From an uncultured Lachnospiraceae bacterium (GTDB lineage: Bacteria > Bacillota > Clostridia > Lachnospirales > Lachnospiraceae), in assembly GCA_946623875.1 (NCBI GenBank), contig CAMORO010000010.1, forward strand, positions 1-45,817: a stretch of DNA of 45,817 bases, read 5' to 3'. Below are positions 32,801-42,755 of the stretch, one piece after another. Numbering within the stretch: position 1 is the first letter of the stretch; each line of letters starts with the position of its first letter. The notes beneath the pieces were generated by a model. That model saw nothing but the letters and a program-made list of their open reading frames with translations, had not been told where the DNA came from and did not search any database. The translations under genes were made by a program, and so were the position numbers.

Positions 32801-34315
32801 ATGAAAAGCATTTTTGAACAGATAGATGAGGTGGTCAGGCTTAACGGATTTGTCCCAAGGGAATTCAAGCTGGAGGATCCGTATAAGCCGGGAGAAGAAG
32901 TGCCGTCACAGATGGGAGAGCAGGAGGGACTGCTTGGGCGTCCGCTTCCCAAACCGGAGGACGAAATGCTTAAGGCGGCCATGGATGTCTTAACATACAA
33001 TGTTAAGATAAATGCAAGGCTGGCCGTCCATAATTTCGATGAAAAGGAGCTTGGTTTCAGCGTCGCTCTTATCAGAGGTCATTTGCTTAAATTCGTTATT
33101 GATAATATACAGGAGTTCGATCCTCACAAGCTTTCCACATTATCATATTCCCTTGTTATGTTCGGAACAAAGATCGAAACGGTTAAGCTCGGACTGCTGC
33201 TGCTGGTACTGTTTGATTTTGCGGATGACGAGGTGGTAAAAAAGCATCTCATCACGTTGGGACTGTATGAGGAATTTACCAGTTATATACTGCCGAATGT
33301 CAAGGCTTGGCCCGAGAATGAACGTAATCATGTATACTATATCTATGCAAAGAAGCTGAGCGGATGGGGTAAGATCAATTCGATGGAGCTGCTTGAGCCT
33401 GTTAATGATGAAGTCAGGGAGTGGATACTGACAGACGGTTGTCGCAATGATATTTCGTATGGTTATCTTGGACTTGTCGCATATGAGAAGAGTAACCTTA
33501 CCAAATGGCTCAAGGACGGAGGCCTCAGTGAAGTTCAGATGCAGGGCGCAAGGGATATCATGAGGGGTCTCATGGATGAGGGACCGGCCAAGGGTATCTC
33601 GGAGGTTAAACATCCTGCAAGGCTTGCAATGCTGTATCTTAAGGAACTGACAGGACATAAGATATCCCTGGAAGACATTTCCATCGTATATGAACTTAAA
33701 TCATATATAAACGAAAGGGACGATCGTTCACTTCAAAGTGACAAGGATAATGCCGTTAAGCTGCTTGACCGTCTGATGGCACTCTCGGATACCGAGAATA
33801 TGTTAAAGGGAGGACTTGTTGACAACCCGCGTCTTGCATTGTGGATCGCAAGAGAAGCCGGAATAGACCTTTCGGATGAACTGATGGGACAGCTTAAATA
33901 CAACTTCGGACGGTACTATAAATACGGTTATTATTTCATGGAGAATAACCTTAAGGTTGAGTCCTATATCAATACCTGTGAGAAGGCTCTTCTTGATATG
34001 GATTTCAAGGAGGGAATGGGTATGGAGCCCGTTCCGCCCGATTCGGATATCTCGTGGCAGATCGATCTGGTGATACAGTATCTTTCGGCGTATCCGGGTC
34101 TGGGAGAGAAGCTGATCAATACGGCACTTAATTCAAGCATATACAGATACAGGCTTGTGAGCGCGAAGGTTCTTAAGGACTGGGAGAAGAGCGAAGGAGC
34201 AGGCCTTAAAAAGATAAATCCGGAATTATTAAAGACAGTCAGGAAGCTTAAGAAAAAGGAAGTGGACGGAGCCCTTAAAAAGGCATGGGATGAGATTATA
34301 AATTTCAAGGGCTGA
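32801..34315 (+). CDS. Uncharacterised alpha-helical protein
   Basis: Unrecognised soluble protein of 504 residues, with no signal peptide or membrane segment. It is almost entirely helical in character, with repeated amphipathic Leu-rich helices that suggest a HEAT- or armadillo-like solenoid. The first 60 residues are more polar and include a PYKPGEEVPSQ segment. No catalytic motif is recognised. A GAGGAG box precedes the ATG. It stands alone, after the malQ terminator and before the promoter of the DJ-1 gene. No function is proposed. Confidence 0.8.
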   Translation: MKSIFEQIDEVVRLNGFVPREFKLEDPYKPGEEVPSQMGEQEGLLGRPLPKPEDEMLKAAMDVLTYNVKINARLAVHNFDEKELGFSVALIRGHLLKFVIDNIQEFDPHKLSTLSYSLVMFGTKIETVKLGLLLLVLFDFADDEVVKKHLITLGLYEEFTSYILPNVKAWPENERNHVYYIYAKKLSGWGKINSMELLEPVNDEVREWILTDGCRNDISYGYLGLVAYEKSNLTKWLKDGGLSEVQMQGARDIMRGLMDEGPAKGISEVKHPARLAMLYLKELTGHKISLEDISIVYELKSYINERDDRSLQSDKDNAVKLLDRLMALSDTENMLKGGLVDNPRLALWIAREAGIDLSDELMGQLKYNFGRYYKYGYYFMENNLKVESYINTCEKALLDMDFKEGMGMEPVPPDSDISWQIDLVIQYLSAYPGLGEKLINTALNSSIYRYRLVSAKVLKDWEKSEGAGLKKINPELLKTVRKLKKKEVDGALKKAWDEIINFKG

Positions 34316-34388
34316 TGCACTGAATGCTTTGCCGGACAGTCGAAGAATAGTTACACATAAATTTATTGTCGCATTATTCTGCCTTATA

Positions 34389-34397
34389 TGGTATAAT
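34389..34397 (+). promoter_or_regulatory. Extended -10 promoter of the DJ-1 family gene
   Basis: TGG followed by TATAAT (34392-34397) lies about 80 bases upstream of the DJ-1 start. No convincing -35 is visible, so recognition would rely on the extended -10. Confidence 0.55.
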
Positions 34398-34475
34398 TTT
34401 GATAACGTAATCGGCCGGATGTGACAGAACGCGCCGGGTTCATATTTCATATGAAGAAAAGGAGACAGTGGGACA

Positions 34476-35027
34476 ATGAAGGAATGCTATGTGTTTTTGG
34501 CGGAAGGATTTGAAGAGATAGAGGCACTTACCGTTGTTGATATTCTGAGACGGGACAATATAGTTGTACAGACTGTATCGATAACGAAGGAAAAGACTGT
34601 TGAGGGTGCACACAGGATACCGGTTGTGACCGATAAGCTCCTGAAGGACATTAAGTTAAGCGATGCGGCTTTGCTGGTGCTCCCGGGAGGAATGCCGGGG
34701 ACTCTTAACCTGAAGGAATGTGAGCCGCTTATGGATATGGTCAGGCAGTTCGCCGAGACGAACCGCCGGATAGCCGCCATATGTGCCGCTCCCACCATAT
34801 TGGGAGATATGGGAATACTGGAAGGCAAGGCAGCATGCTGTTATCCCGGAATGGAGGGACAGCTCAAGGGTGCTAAGGTAAGCATGGAGGAAGTGGTAAC
34901 TGACGGAAATATAACCACATCGAGAGGAATGGGTACTGCGATCCCGTTTGCGCTTGAGCTTGTCAGGATCTTCGATTCCGAAACAGAAGCCGGTGCCCTT
35001 AAGAGGAAGGTTGTATACAATCATTAG
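34476..35027 (+). CDS. DJ-1/PfpI family protein
   Basis: Flavodoxin-like DJ-1 superfamily protein of 183 residues, in the DJ-1/YajL branch. The conserved Glu in LAEGFEEIEAL, the GG(M)PG loop and the nucleophile-elbow Cys103 in AAICAAPTIL are all present. Proteins of this group act in repair of glycated macromolecules or oxidative stress, and the precise activity is disputed for the family. It is monocistronic: extended -10 promoter upstream and a terminator downstream. AAAGGAG lies before the ATG. Confidence 0.92.
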   Translation: MKECYVFLAEGFEEIEALTVVDILRRDNIVVQTVSITKEKTVEGAHRIPVVTDKLLKDIKLSDAALLVLPGGMPGTLNLKECEPLMDMVRQFAETNRRIAAICAAPTILGDMGILEGKAACCYPGMEGQLKGAKVSMEEVVTDGNITTSRGMGTAIPFALELVRIFDSETEAGALKRKVVYNH

Positions 35028-35063
35028 TTGCTCATTCAATATCATATTTTACTGCGATTTAAG

Positions 35064-35100
35064 GACGATCAAAGACATACAGGTCTTGGGTCGTCTTTTT
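35064..35100 (+). terminator. Intrinsic terminator after the DJ-1 gene
   Basis: GACGATC pairs with GGTCGTC and an inner AAGAC pairs with GTCTT, giving a stem of about 12 bp (35064-35095) followed by five T residues. Confidence 0.88.
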
Positions 35101-35133
35101 GTCTAAATAAATCTAGCATTTTGAAAACGCATG

Positions 35134-35142
35134 TGTTATACT
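35134..35142 (+). promoter_or_regulatory. Extended -10 promoter of tig
   Basis: TGT followed by TATACT (35137-35142) lies about 50 bases upstream of the trigger factor start. It is the likely promoter of the tig-clpP-clpX-lon-engB run. Confidence 0.5.
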
Positions 35143-35193
35143 TGCGAATGGTATGTTTTATAGTAAGGTAATATTTAGGAGGTTTTTACGGTA

Positions 35194-36483
35194 ATGAGCT
35201 TAAAGGTAGAGAATCTGGAACATAATATGGCGAAGCTTACAATAGAGGTGGCAGCAGAGGAATTCGTCAAGGCTACGACTGAGGCATATAAGAAGAATAA
35301 GAACAAGATAAGCGTACCCGGTTTCAGAAAGGGTAAGGTTCCCCAGTCAATGATAGAGAAGATGTACGGACCTGAGATATTCTATGAGGATGCGGCCAAC
35401 ATCATCATTCCCGATGCTTATGAGAAGGAGCTCTCGGAGCATAAGGAGATCGAGGTTGTATCACAGCCCAAGATAGATGTGGAACAGTGCAGGAAGGGTG
35501 AACCCTTTATATTCACTGCAGAGGTTGCTCTTAAGCCCCCGGTTGAGATAGGAAAGTATAAGGGCGTTAAGATAGACAAGATTGACAGGTCGGTAAGTGA
35601 TGAGGAAGTTGATAAGGCAATCGACAGGGAGCGCGAATCCAATGCACGTACAATAAGTGTAGAGGACAGACCCGTCAAGGATAAGGATATGACTATCATT
35701 GATTTCGAGGGCTTTGTTGACGGAGAGGCATTCGAAGGCGGAAAGGGTGAGAATTATCCGCTCACGATCGGATCGGGTTCATTCATTCCCGGTTTCGAGG
35801 AGCAGCTCATCGGTGCAAGTATAGATGAAGAGGTTGAGGTTAAGGTGACTTTCCCTGAGGATTATCATGCCGAAGAGCTTAAGGGTAAGGATGCCGTATT
35901 TAAGGTTACGGTTCATGAGATCAAGGAGAAGGAGCTTCCCGAGCTCGATGACGAGTTCGCAAGTGAGGTTTCCGAATTTGATACTCTTGCCGAATACAGG
36001 GAAGATGTTAAGAAGAAGCTTACCGAGAAGAAGGAAGCGGATGCAAGGACCAAGAAGGAAGATGCGGTCATCGAAGCTATCGTGAATGATTCCAGGATGG
36101 ATATACCTGAGCCCATGATCGAGACACAGGCACGCCAGATGGCTCAGAATTACGCAAACAACCTTCAGCAGCAGGGACTTACACTTGAGCAGTACTTCCA
36201 GTTCACGGGCATGAATATGGAATCCTTCCTTGAACAGATGAAGCCCGGAGCAAAGAAGCGTATCGAGTCGAGGCTTGTGCTTGAGGCAGTAGCGAAAGAG
36301 GAAGGCTTCGAGGTTACCGATGAGGATATTGACAATGAGATAAGCAGGATGGCTGAGCAATACGGTATGGATGCCGGAGAGTTCAAGCCTCTTGTCGGCG
36401 AATATGAAAAGGAACAGATCGCAGAGGATCTGAAGATAAAGAAGGCAGTGGATTACGTAGTTGATAATGCTAAAGAGAAGTAA
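35194..36483 (+). CDS. tig: Trigger factor
   Basis: Ribosome-associated chaperone and peptidyl-prolyl isomerase, 429 residues, a normal length. The N-terminal ribosome-binding domain (about 1-115) contains the conserved loop VPGFRKGKVP. The FKBP domain (about 155-245) reads DFEGFVDGEAFEGG and GSGSFIPGFEEQL. The long helical C-terminal domain follows. AGGAGG before the ATG. It heads a run of protein quality-control genes in the order common in Firmicutes. Confidence 0.97.
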   Translation: MSLKVENLEHNMAKLTIEVAAEEFVKATTEAYKKNKNKISVPGFRKGKVPQSMIEKMYGPEIFYEDAANIIIPDAYEKELSEHKEIEVVSQPKIDVEQCRKGEPFIFTAEVALKPPVEIGKYKGVKIDKIDRSVSDEEVDKAIDRERESNARTISVEDRPVKDKDMTIIDFEGFVDGEAFEGGKGENYPLTIGSGSFIPGFEEQLIGASIDEEVEVKVTFPEDYHAEELKGKDAVFKVTVHEIKEKELPELDDEFASEVSEFDTLAEYREDVKKKLTEKKEADARTKKEDAVIEAIVNDSRMDIPEPMIETQARQMAQNYANNLQQQGLTLEQYFQFTGMNMESFLEQMKPGAKKRIESRLVLEAVAKEEGFEVTDEDIDNEISRMAEQYGMDAGEFKPLVGEYEKEQIAEDLKIKKAVDYVVDNAKEK

Positions 36484-36499
36484 TTAAAGGAGAACAGTA

Positions 36500-37084
36500 A
36501 TGAGTTTAGTACCTTACGTCATTGAGCAGACAAGCCGCGGCGAGCGTTCATATGATATTTTTTCAAGACTCCTTAAGGAGAGGATCGTTTTTCTGGGCGA
36601 GGAGGTTAATGCAACCACATCAAGCCTCATAGTGGCTCAGATGATGTTCCTTGAGGCGGAGGATCCGGATAAGGATATTCATTTCTACATCAACAGTCCG
36701 GGCGGTTCGGTCACGGACGGTTATGCCATATATGATACCATGCATTATGTTAAATGTGATGTTGCCACCTATTGCATGGGTATGGCTGCAAGCATGGGTG
36801 CGTTCCTGCTCGCGGGAGGAACAAAGGGCAAGAGGTTTGCTCTTCCCAATGCCGAGGTTATGATACATCAGCCTCTCGGCGGAGCGAAGGGACAGGCTAC
36901 CGAGATTGAGATAGCTGCCAAGCAGATACTCCGTACCAAGGAGAATCTCAACCGTATTCTTTCCGAGAATACAGGAAAGCCCATCGATGAGATCGCAAGG
37001 GATACAGAGCGTGACAACTGGATGACGGCACAGGAGGCGTTGGATTACGGCCTTATTGATAAGATAATCACAACTCGTGCATGA
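36500..37084 (+). CDS. clpP: ATP-dependent Clp protease proteolytic subunit ClpP
   Basis: Serine peptidase of 194 residues that forms the ClpP barrel and degrades substrates delivered by ClpX. The catalytic serine is in [11 protein letters not shown], the histidine in MIHQPLGG and the aspartate in the ERDNWM region. The N-terminus is the mature-like [14 protein letters not shown]. It lies 16 bases after tig with an AAAGGAG box and 66 before clpX. Confidence 0.98.
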   Translation: MSLVPYVIEQTSRGERSYDIFSRLLKERIVFLGEEVNATTSSLIVAQMMFLEAEDPDKDIHFYINSPGGSVTDGYAIYDTMHYVKCDVATYCMGMAASMGAFLLAGGTKGKRFALPNAEVMIHQPLGGAKGQATEIEIAAKQILRTKENLNRILSENTGKPIDEIARDTERDNWMTAQEALDYGLIDKIITTRA

Positions 37085-37150
37085 TCAGGGCATGCTCCAA
37101 ACAGTTACCCGAATTTTTATAAATGAATCTGAACAGGGGAAGAAATTAAT

Positions 37151-38431
37151 ATGGCAGGAAAGCTGGATGACAGAATAAGATGTTCATTCTGTAATAAGCC
37201 GGAGAATCATGTGCGTAAGCTCATAGCAGGTCCGGCAGGTGCTTATATTTGTGATGAATGCGTAGAGATATGCATGGACATAATCAGAGATGAGCTGGGC
37301 GAAGATCCGTACTATGTTGATGATGAGGACGGCGAAGGTGAGGGAAGCCTTCATATCAATCTGCTCAAGCCCAGAGAGATCAAGAAATATCTTGATGAGA
37401 ATGTTATCGGTCAGGATGAGGCCAAGAAGGTTCTTTCGGTTGCCGTATACAATCATTATAAGAGAGTAACGGCCAAGGAGGACACGGATGTTGAGCTGCA
37501 GAAGAGCAATATTATCATGCTCGGGCCTACAGGTTCGGGTAAGACATTGCTGGCTCAGACGCTTGCCAAGATAATAAACGTTCCGTTCTGTATAGCAGAT
37601 GCGACTGCGCTTACGGAAGCAGGTTACGTGGGTGAGGATGTTGAGAATATCCTCCTTAAGCTTATCCAGGCGGCTGATTATGATATTAAGAGAGCGGAGC
37701 TTGGCATCATTTACATTGATGAGATCGATAAGATCACAAGAAAAGGCGAGAACGTATCAATAACCCGTGATGTATCGGGTGAGGGTGTTCAGCAGGCTCT
37801 TCTTAAGATAATAGAGGGAACTCAGGCGTCGGTACCTCCCCAGGGAGGAAGGAAGCATCCTCATCAGGAGCTTATCCAGATCGATACCACCAATATCCTG
37901 TTTATCTGCGGCGGAGCATTTGAAGGTCTTGATAAGATCGTTGAGAACAGGCTTGATAAGAAATCGATAGGTTTCGGTGCCGAGATCAAGAATAAGAATG
38001 AGACTGATATAAATGAGCTGTTAAGACAGGTTCAGCCTGAGGATCTTGTTAAGTACGGGATCATTCCCGAGTTTGTCGGACGTGTTCCCATCGGGGTATC
38101 ACTTCAGGGACTTGATGAGGATGCACTGGTACGTGTACTGACAGAACCGAGGAACGCCATAATAAAGCAGTATGAGAAGCTGTTTGAAATGGACGGTGTC
38201 GAGCTTAAGTTCGAGGATGATGCTGTAAGAGAGATAGCAAAGAAGGCTCACGAACGTAAGACCGGAGCAAGAGGACTCCGTTCCATACTGGAGAAGCTAA
38301 TGCTTGAGCTTATGTATGAGATCCCTTCGGATGGCAGGATACAGAAGGTTGTCATAACCAAGGCTGCAGTTGAAGATGGCGGTGAGCCTATCATATTAAG
38401 GAAGAGCTCAAAGCTTAAAAAGGCGGAGTAA
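37151..38431 (+). CDS. clpX: ATP-dependent Clp protease ATP-binding subunit ClpX
   Basis: AAA+ unfoldase of 426 residues, partner of ClpP. The N-terminal zinc-binding domain has two Cys pairs (CSFC and CDECVEIC). Walker A is GPTGSGKT, the pore loop is GYVGEDVE, Walker B is IIYIDEIDK, and the RKHPHQE and GAFEGLDKI segments are typical. A GGGGAAG box precedes the ATG. It is translated just after clpP and before lon. Confidence 0.98.
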   Translation: MAGKLDDRIRCSFCNKPENHVRKLIAGPAGAYICDECVEICMDIIRDELGEDPYYVDDEDGEGEGSLHINLLKPREIKKYLDENVIGQDEAKKVLSVAVYNHYKRVTAKEDTDVELQKSNIIMLGPTGSGKTLLAQTLAKIINVPFCIADATALTEAGYVGEDVENILLKLIQAADYDIKRAELGIIYIDEIDKITRKGENVSITRDVSGEGVQQALLKIIEGTQASVPPQGGRKHPHQELIQIDTTNILFICGGAFEGLDKIVENRLDKKSIGFGAEIKNKNETDINELLRQVQPEDLVKYGIIPEFVGRVPIGVSLQGLDEDALVRVLTEPRNAIIKQYEKLFEMDGVELKFEDDAVREIAKKAHERKTGARGLRSILEKLMLELMYEIPSDGRIQKVVITKAAVEDGGEPIILRKSSKLKKAE

Positions 38432-38503
38432 GCATAAAACATAACAACAACGAAACAGATACCTTCGCGCAGCGGGGGTATTCTGCATTATTGGGTGAAT
38501 AAG

Positions 38504-40876
38504 ATGCCGGTAAGAGCATATAAGAAAAAGATTCCCGTAGTGACTGTAAACGGACTGGCAGTGATTCCGGGAATGATAATACATTTCGATATACTAAAGG
38601 GCGGAGCCGTGAAATCGATCGAAAAGGCGATGGTTTCAAAGGATCAGCAGATATTTATTGTAATGCAGAAGGATCCTTCAAAGACCAGTCCGTCTGTTGA
38701 TGAGCTGTACACAATGGGGTGTATAGCCGTGATCAAGCAGGTGTTTAAGCTTCCCAACAAGACGGTGAGAATACTGGTTGAGGGCGTCAGGCGAGGAGAG
38801 CTGCTTGAACTTGAAGAGGACGAGACGGGATGCCGGATCGGGACCATTAAGCCTGTAGTTGAAAAGGATCCGGTGAGCTATGAAGAGGAAACCGATCCTG
38901 AGAAGATCGCACTCATACAGTCCTTTATGGAGACAATGAAGGAGTATCTTAAGTACAATCCCAAGGTGGAGAAGATACTGAGTAAGTGCAAGGTTTCCCG
39001 GGTCCCTTTTACGGAACTTATGGATATGTATGCTTCTCATCTTCCGATGACGGCACGTGACAGGCAGAGACTGCTGGATGCAAAGGATGAGCATGAGCAG
39101 GCAGTTCTCTTCTGTACGATATTGGAGAACGAGATAGGTATACTGCGTGCAAGGAATTCCCTTCAGGAGCAGGTTAAGGAGCGTGTTGACAAGAACCAGA
39201 AGGAATATTTTCTGCGTGAACAGTTAAAGGCGATCAAGGAGGAGCTTGGAGAGAGGAAGTCGCTCTCGGATGAAGAGGAGTATCTTGAGAAGACACAGAA
39301 CCTTGACGCACCCGAGGAGGTTAAGGAGAAGCTCAGGAAGGAAATAGACAGGCTTTCACAGGCAGCCGCCTACTCGTCCGAGAACGGTGTTATACGCGGT
39401 TATATAGAAACAGTGTTGGAAATGCCGTGGAACAAAGAATCCAGGGACAATGACGATCTTGACAATGCAGAGCAGATCCTTAATGAAGATCATTACGGAC
39501 TTGAGAAAGTTAAGGAAAGGATGCTTGAATTCCTCGCGGTAAGAAATATGATAAAGAGGGATGAAGCCGCTCCGGATGATAAGAAGACAGGCGGAATAAG
39601 TCCGATAGTATGCCTTGTGGGTCCTCCCGGAACAGGTAAGACCAGTATTGCAAAGTCGGTCGCAAGAGCACTTAACAAGGAGTATGTAAGGATAAGCCTC
39701 GGTGGTGTACGCGATGAAGCTGAGATCCGCGGTCACAGGAAGACATATGTGGGAGCAATGCCCGGGCGGATCGCAACAGGGCTTAAGAATGCAGGTGTAA
39801 GAAATCCGCTTATGCTGCTTGATGAGATAGACAAGATGAGCAGTGATCACAGAGGCGATACCGCATCGGCTCTGCTCGAGGTGCTGGACAGCGAGCAGAA
39901 CAATAAGTTCAGGGATCATTACATAGAACTGCCTATAGATTTATCGGATGTACTGTTTATCGCAACAGCCAATTCCCTTACCGATATACCAAGACCGCTG
40001 CTTGACCGTATGGAAGTGATCGAGGTTACAAGTTATACAGAGAACGAGAAGCTTCATATCGCAAAGGAGCATCTTATAGCCAAGCAGCTTGAGAGGAACG
40101 GGCTGACCAGGAGGCAGCTTGTAATTGCCGACAAGGCATTGGAGATCATAATAAGATCATACACAAGAGAGGCAGGCGTAAGAGGACTTGAAAGAATGAT
40201 AGGCAGGCTTTGCCGCAAGGCTGCAAGAGAGATAATGCAGAATGGGAAAAAGAGCGTTCGTATCACTGCCGGAAATCTTGAAAAGTACCTTGGAAAGAAA
40301 CGTTATGAATACGATATGGCCAATGATGAGGATCAGGTAGGTATAGTCAGGGGACTTGCCTGGACTGCCGTCGGAGGTGATACTCTCCAGATAGAAGTAA
40401 ATGTAATGCCCGGAAAGGGCGAACTTAAGCTTACCGGACAGCTTGGCGATGTGATGAAGGAGTCTGCACAGACCGGAGTGAGTTATATAAGGTCGATCAG
40501 TTCGCAGAAAAAGATCAAGGCCGACTACTTCGCGAAGCATGATTTTCACATACATATACCGCAGGGCTCGGTGCCCAAGGACGGACCGTCCGCGGGTATT
40601 ACCATGGCGACAGCCATTTATTCGGCTGTAACCGACATACCTGTAAGGGCAGATGTGGCAATGACGGGTGAGATAACCCTGCGCGGCAGGGTACTCCCTA
40701 TCGGCGGACTTAAGGAGAAGACACTTGCTGCAAGGAATGCGGGCATTAAGACAGTGCTGGTTCCCGAGAAGAACAAAAAGGATATTGAGGAAATATCCGA
40801 TGAGATATTAAGCGGCCTTAAGATAGTGTATGTTAAAACGATGGAGGATGTTCTGGAGCATGCACTTGTACGGTAA
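38504..40876 (+). CDS. lon: ATP-dependent protease La (Lon)
   Basis: LonA protease of 790 residues. An N-terminal substrate-binding domain (about 1-200), a coiled-coil region, an AAA+ module with Walker A GPPGTGKT and the GGVRDEAEIRGHRKTY segment, and a C-terminal peptidase are all visible. The catalytic serine is in KDGPSAGIT and the lysine in GGLKEKTLAARNAG. ATG at 38504 is chosen (GGTGA box) over a GTG at 38495 that adds three residues. engB follows after 20 bases. Confidence 0.97.
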   Translation: MPVRAYKKKIPVVTVNGLAVIPGMIIHFDILKGGAVKSIEKAMVSKDQQIFIVMQKDPSKTSPSVDELYTMGCIAVIKQVFKLPNKTVRILVEGVRRGELLELEEDETGCRIGTIKPVVEKDPVSYEEETDPEKIALIQSFMETMKEYLKYNPKVEKILSKCKVSRVPFTELMDMYASHLPMTARDRQRLLDAKDEHEQAVLFCTILENEIGILRARNSLQEQVKERVDKNQKEYFLREQLKAIKEELGERKSLSDEEEYLEKTQNLDAPEEVKEKLRKEIDRLSQAAAYSSENGVIRGYIETVLEMPWNKESRDNDDLDNAEQILNEDHYGLEKVKERMLEFLAVRNMIKRDEAAPDDKKTGGISPIVCLVGPPGTGKTSIAKSVARALNKEYVRISLGGVRDEAEIRGHRKTYVGAMPGRIATGLKNAGVRNPLMLLDEIDKMSSDHRGDTASALLEVLDSEQNNKFRDHYIELPIDLSDVLFIATANSLTDIPRPLLDRMEVIEVTSYTENEKLHIAKEHLIAKQLERNGLTRRQLVIADKALEIIIRSYTREAGVRGLERMIGRLCRKAAREIMQNGKKSVRITAGNLEKYLGKKRYEYDMANDEDQVGIVRGLAWTAVGGDTLQIEVNVMPGKGELKLTGQLGDVMKESAQTGVSYIRSISSQKKIKADYFAKHDFHIHIPQGSVPKDGPSAGITMATAIYSAVTDIPVRADVAMTGEITLRGRVLPIGGLKEKTLAARNAGIKTVLVPEKNKKDIEEISDEILSGLKIVYVKTMEDVLEHALVR

Positions 40877-40896
40877 GGAAAGTCATAAGGGTAAAA

Positions 40897-41541
40897 ATGA
40901 AGATTAAAAACGTAAGTCTTGAAACGGTATGCGGGATAACGTCCGTGCTGCCTGACAACAGATTTCCCGAGGTGGCGTTTGCGGGTAAGAGCAATGTCGG
41001 AAAGTCATCGCTCATAAATGCACTGATGAACCGTAAGTCACTGGCACGCACCTCATCGCAGCCGGGAAAGACACAGACGATAAATTTCTACAATATAAAC
41101 AATGAATTGTACTTCGTGGATCTTCCGGGTTACGGATATGCCAGGGTGTCCAGGGATGTCAAGGAAAAGTGGGGCAGCATGATAGAGAAATACTTAAGAC
41201 GCTCAAGGCAGCTTAAGGCTGTATTCCTGCTTGTTGATATCAGACATGAACCCTCAGCCAATGATACCGAAATGTACAAATGGATCGTGGGTAACGGTTA
41301 TGATCCCATCATAATAGCCACCAAGCTTGACAAGATAAACAGAAGTCAGGTGGCAAAAAATGTAAAGATAATAAAAGAAAAGTTAAAGGTTGGGAAAGAC
41401 ACTACGGTCATACCCTTTTCCGCTTCCACAAAGCAGGGAAGAGATGAGATATACGAAGTTATAGACAGGCTAACAGCAGACACTGTATCGGAGGATACTG
41501 GTAACGATGGTGGGTTTACTGATCCGGATATTGGTAAATGA
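40897..41541 (+). CDS. engB: Ribosome biogenesis GTP-binding protein EngB (YsxC/YihA)
   Basis: GTPase of 214 residues needed for large-subunit assembly. Motifs are G1 GKSNVGKSSL, the switch region SSQPGKTQTI, G3 DLPGYGYA, G4 TKLDK and G5 SAST. The C-terminus extends about 15 residues beyond the usual end and overlaps the next gene by 35 bases. Confidence 0.97.
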   Translation: MKIKNVSLETVCGITSVLPDNRFPEVAFAGKSNVGKSSLINALMNRKSLARTSSQPGKTQTINFYNINNELYFVDLPGYGYARVSRDVKEKWGSMIEKYLRRSRQLKAVFLLVDIRHEPSANDTEMYKWIVGNGYDPIIIATKLDKINRSQVAKNVKIIKEKLKVGKDTTVIPFSASTKQGRDEIYEVIDRLTADTVSEDTGNDGGFTDPDIGK

Positions 41542-42673
41542 TTACAATAACATAAGGGATGATAAAGTACGGCGCGGTTACGGTGTTGTCTGCGGATGGA
41601 TGTCCATCATCCTTAATATAGTTCTGTGCTGTATTAAGGTGTTTGCCGGCATATTGTCAGGATCCATTGCGATCACTACGGATGCAGTTAACAACCTGAC
41701 GGATGCGGGATCTTCCTTTGTCAATATAATCGGTTTCAAGATGGCGGGACGTAAGCCCGATCCCGAGCATCCGTTCGGACACGGAAGGATCGAGTACGTT
41801 GCGGGACTCATAATATCCATTCTTATAATCGTGTGCGGCGTGGAGCTCGGTAAGACTTCGGTTGCCAAGATTATTGATACTTCGGACATCTTCACATCCA
41901 AGACTGTATTTATTATCCTTATCATAAGTATCATCGTGAAGATATATATGTATTCGTATGATAAGAAGTATGGAGAAAAGACTGATTCACCAATATTGAA
42001 GGCCGCGGCCGTGGACAGCTTTACCGATGTCATAGCTACTTCAGCGGTACTTATTTCAGTCGTTATCTTCGAGTTTACCGGAGTGGTAATAGACGGTTGG
42101 TGCGGCTTGATCGTATCCGTTATAATCATTTATTCGGGTGTGAGTTCGGTGAAGGATACAATAGATCCGCTGCTTGGCAGCAGGCCGGATCCGGGGTATG
42201 TGAAGCTGATCGAGAAATATGTACTTGCCCAGAGGGGTATTCTGGGGATGCATGACCTCATTATTCACAATTACGGACCGGGAAGGAGTATGATATCCTT
42301 CCATGCGGAGGTGCCGTCCGAATCAAACCTCATAGATGCTCATGATGCGGTAGACAACATAGAGCGAAAGCTGAGGGAGGTTCTTAAGTGTGACTGCATT
42401 ATCCACATAGATCCTATTGTTACGGATGATTCCATAACCGGAAGGATGCGTGATTTTACCAGGATAATAGTAACAAATGTCGATCCGCATCTTAAGATAA
42501 ACGATTTCAGGATGGTACAGGGAACAACTCATACTAACCTGATCTTTGATCTTGTTATTCCCCACGGACTTCCATTATCCGATGATGAAATAGTAGAGGA
42601 AATAAAGCAGAAGGTCAGGGAGCTTCCGGGAAGTCATTTCGCGATCATCAATGTCGAAAAACCGTATGTTTAA
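41507..42673 (+). CDS. Cation diffusion facilitator family transporter
   Basis: Metal-ion/proton antiporter of the CDF family, 388 residues. Six membrane helices lie between about 28 and 210. The metal-site motifs DAVNNLTDAGS in helix 2 and DSFTDVIATS in helix 5 are present, with HPFGHGRIEY in the loop. A cytosolic C-terminal domain (about 215-300) with His/Asp residues is followed by a further ~90-residue domain, longer than in simple CDF proteins. The metal could be zinc, iron, manganese or cobalt. The ATG at 41507 lies inside engB with a GGAGGA box 11 bases upstream; an alternative TTG at 41531 lacks a good box. Confidence 0.92.
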   Translation: MVGLLIRILVNDYNNIRDDKVRRGYGVVCGWMSIILNIVLCCIKVFAGILSGSIAITTDAVNNLTDAGSSFVNIIGFKMAGRKPDPEHPFGHGRIEYVAGLIISILIIVCGVELGKTSVAKIIDTSDIFTSKTVFIILIISIIVKIYMYSYDKKYGEKTDSPILKAAAVDSFTDVIATSAVLISVVIFEFTGVVIDGWCGLIVSVIIIYSGVSSVKDTIDPLLGSRPDPGYVKLIEKYVLAQRGILGMHDLIIHNYGPGRSMISFHAEVPSESNLIDAHDAVDNIERKLREVLKCDCIIHIDPIVTDDSITGRMRDFTRIIVTNVDPHLKINDFRMVQGTTHTNLIFDLVIPHGLPLSDDEIVEEIKQKVRELPGSHFAIINVEKPYV

Positions 42674-42679
42674 GCGTAT

Positions 42680-42708
42680 TTGCTAAGTTGTAAATTTTTT
42701 GATATAAT
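42680..42708 (+). promoter_or_regulatory. Promoter of the small acidic-tail membrane protein
   Basis: TTGCTA at 42680-42685 and TATAAT at 42703-42708 are separated by 17 bases. TGA precedes the TATAAT as an extended -10. The start codon is about 48 bases downstream. Confidence 0.75.
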
Positions 42709-42755
42709 TACATTAAGTTTTTATTTATCCAAAAGAAGGGTGGAGCAGAAGTACT

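Noticed and set aside
38495-38503. GTG start for lon three codons upstream
   Set aside because: It has no suitably spaced ribosome binding site, while the ATG at 38504 has a GGTGA box and gives the usual N-terminus.
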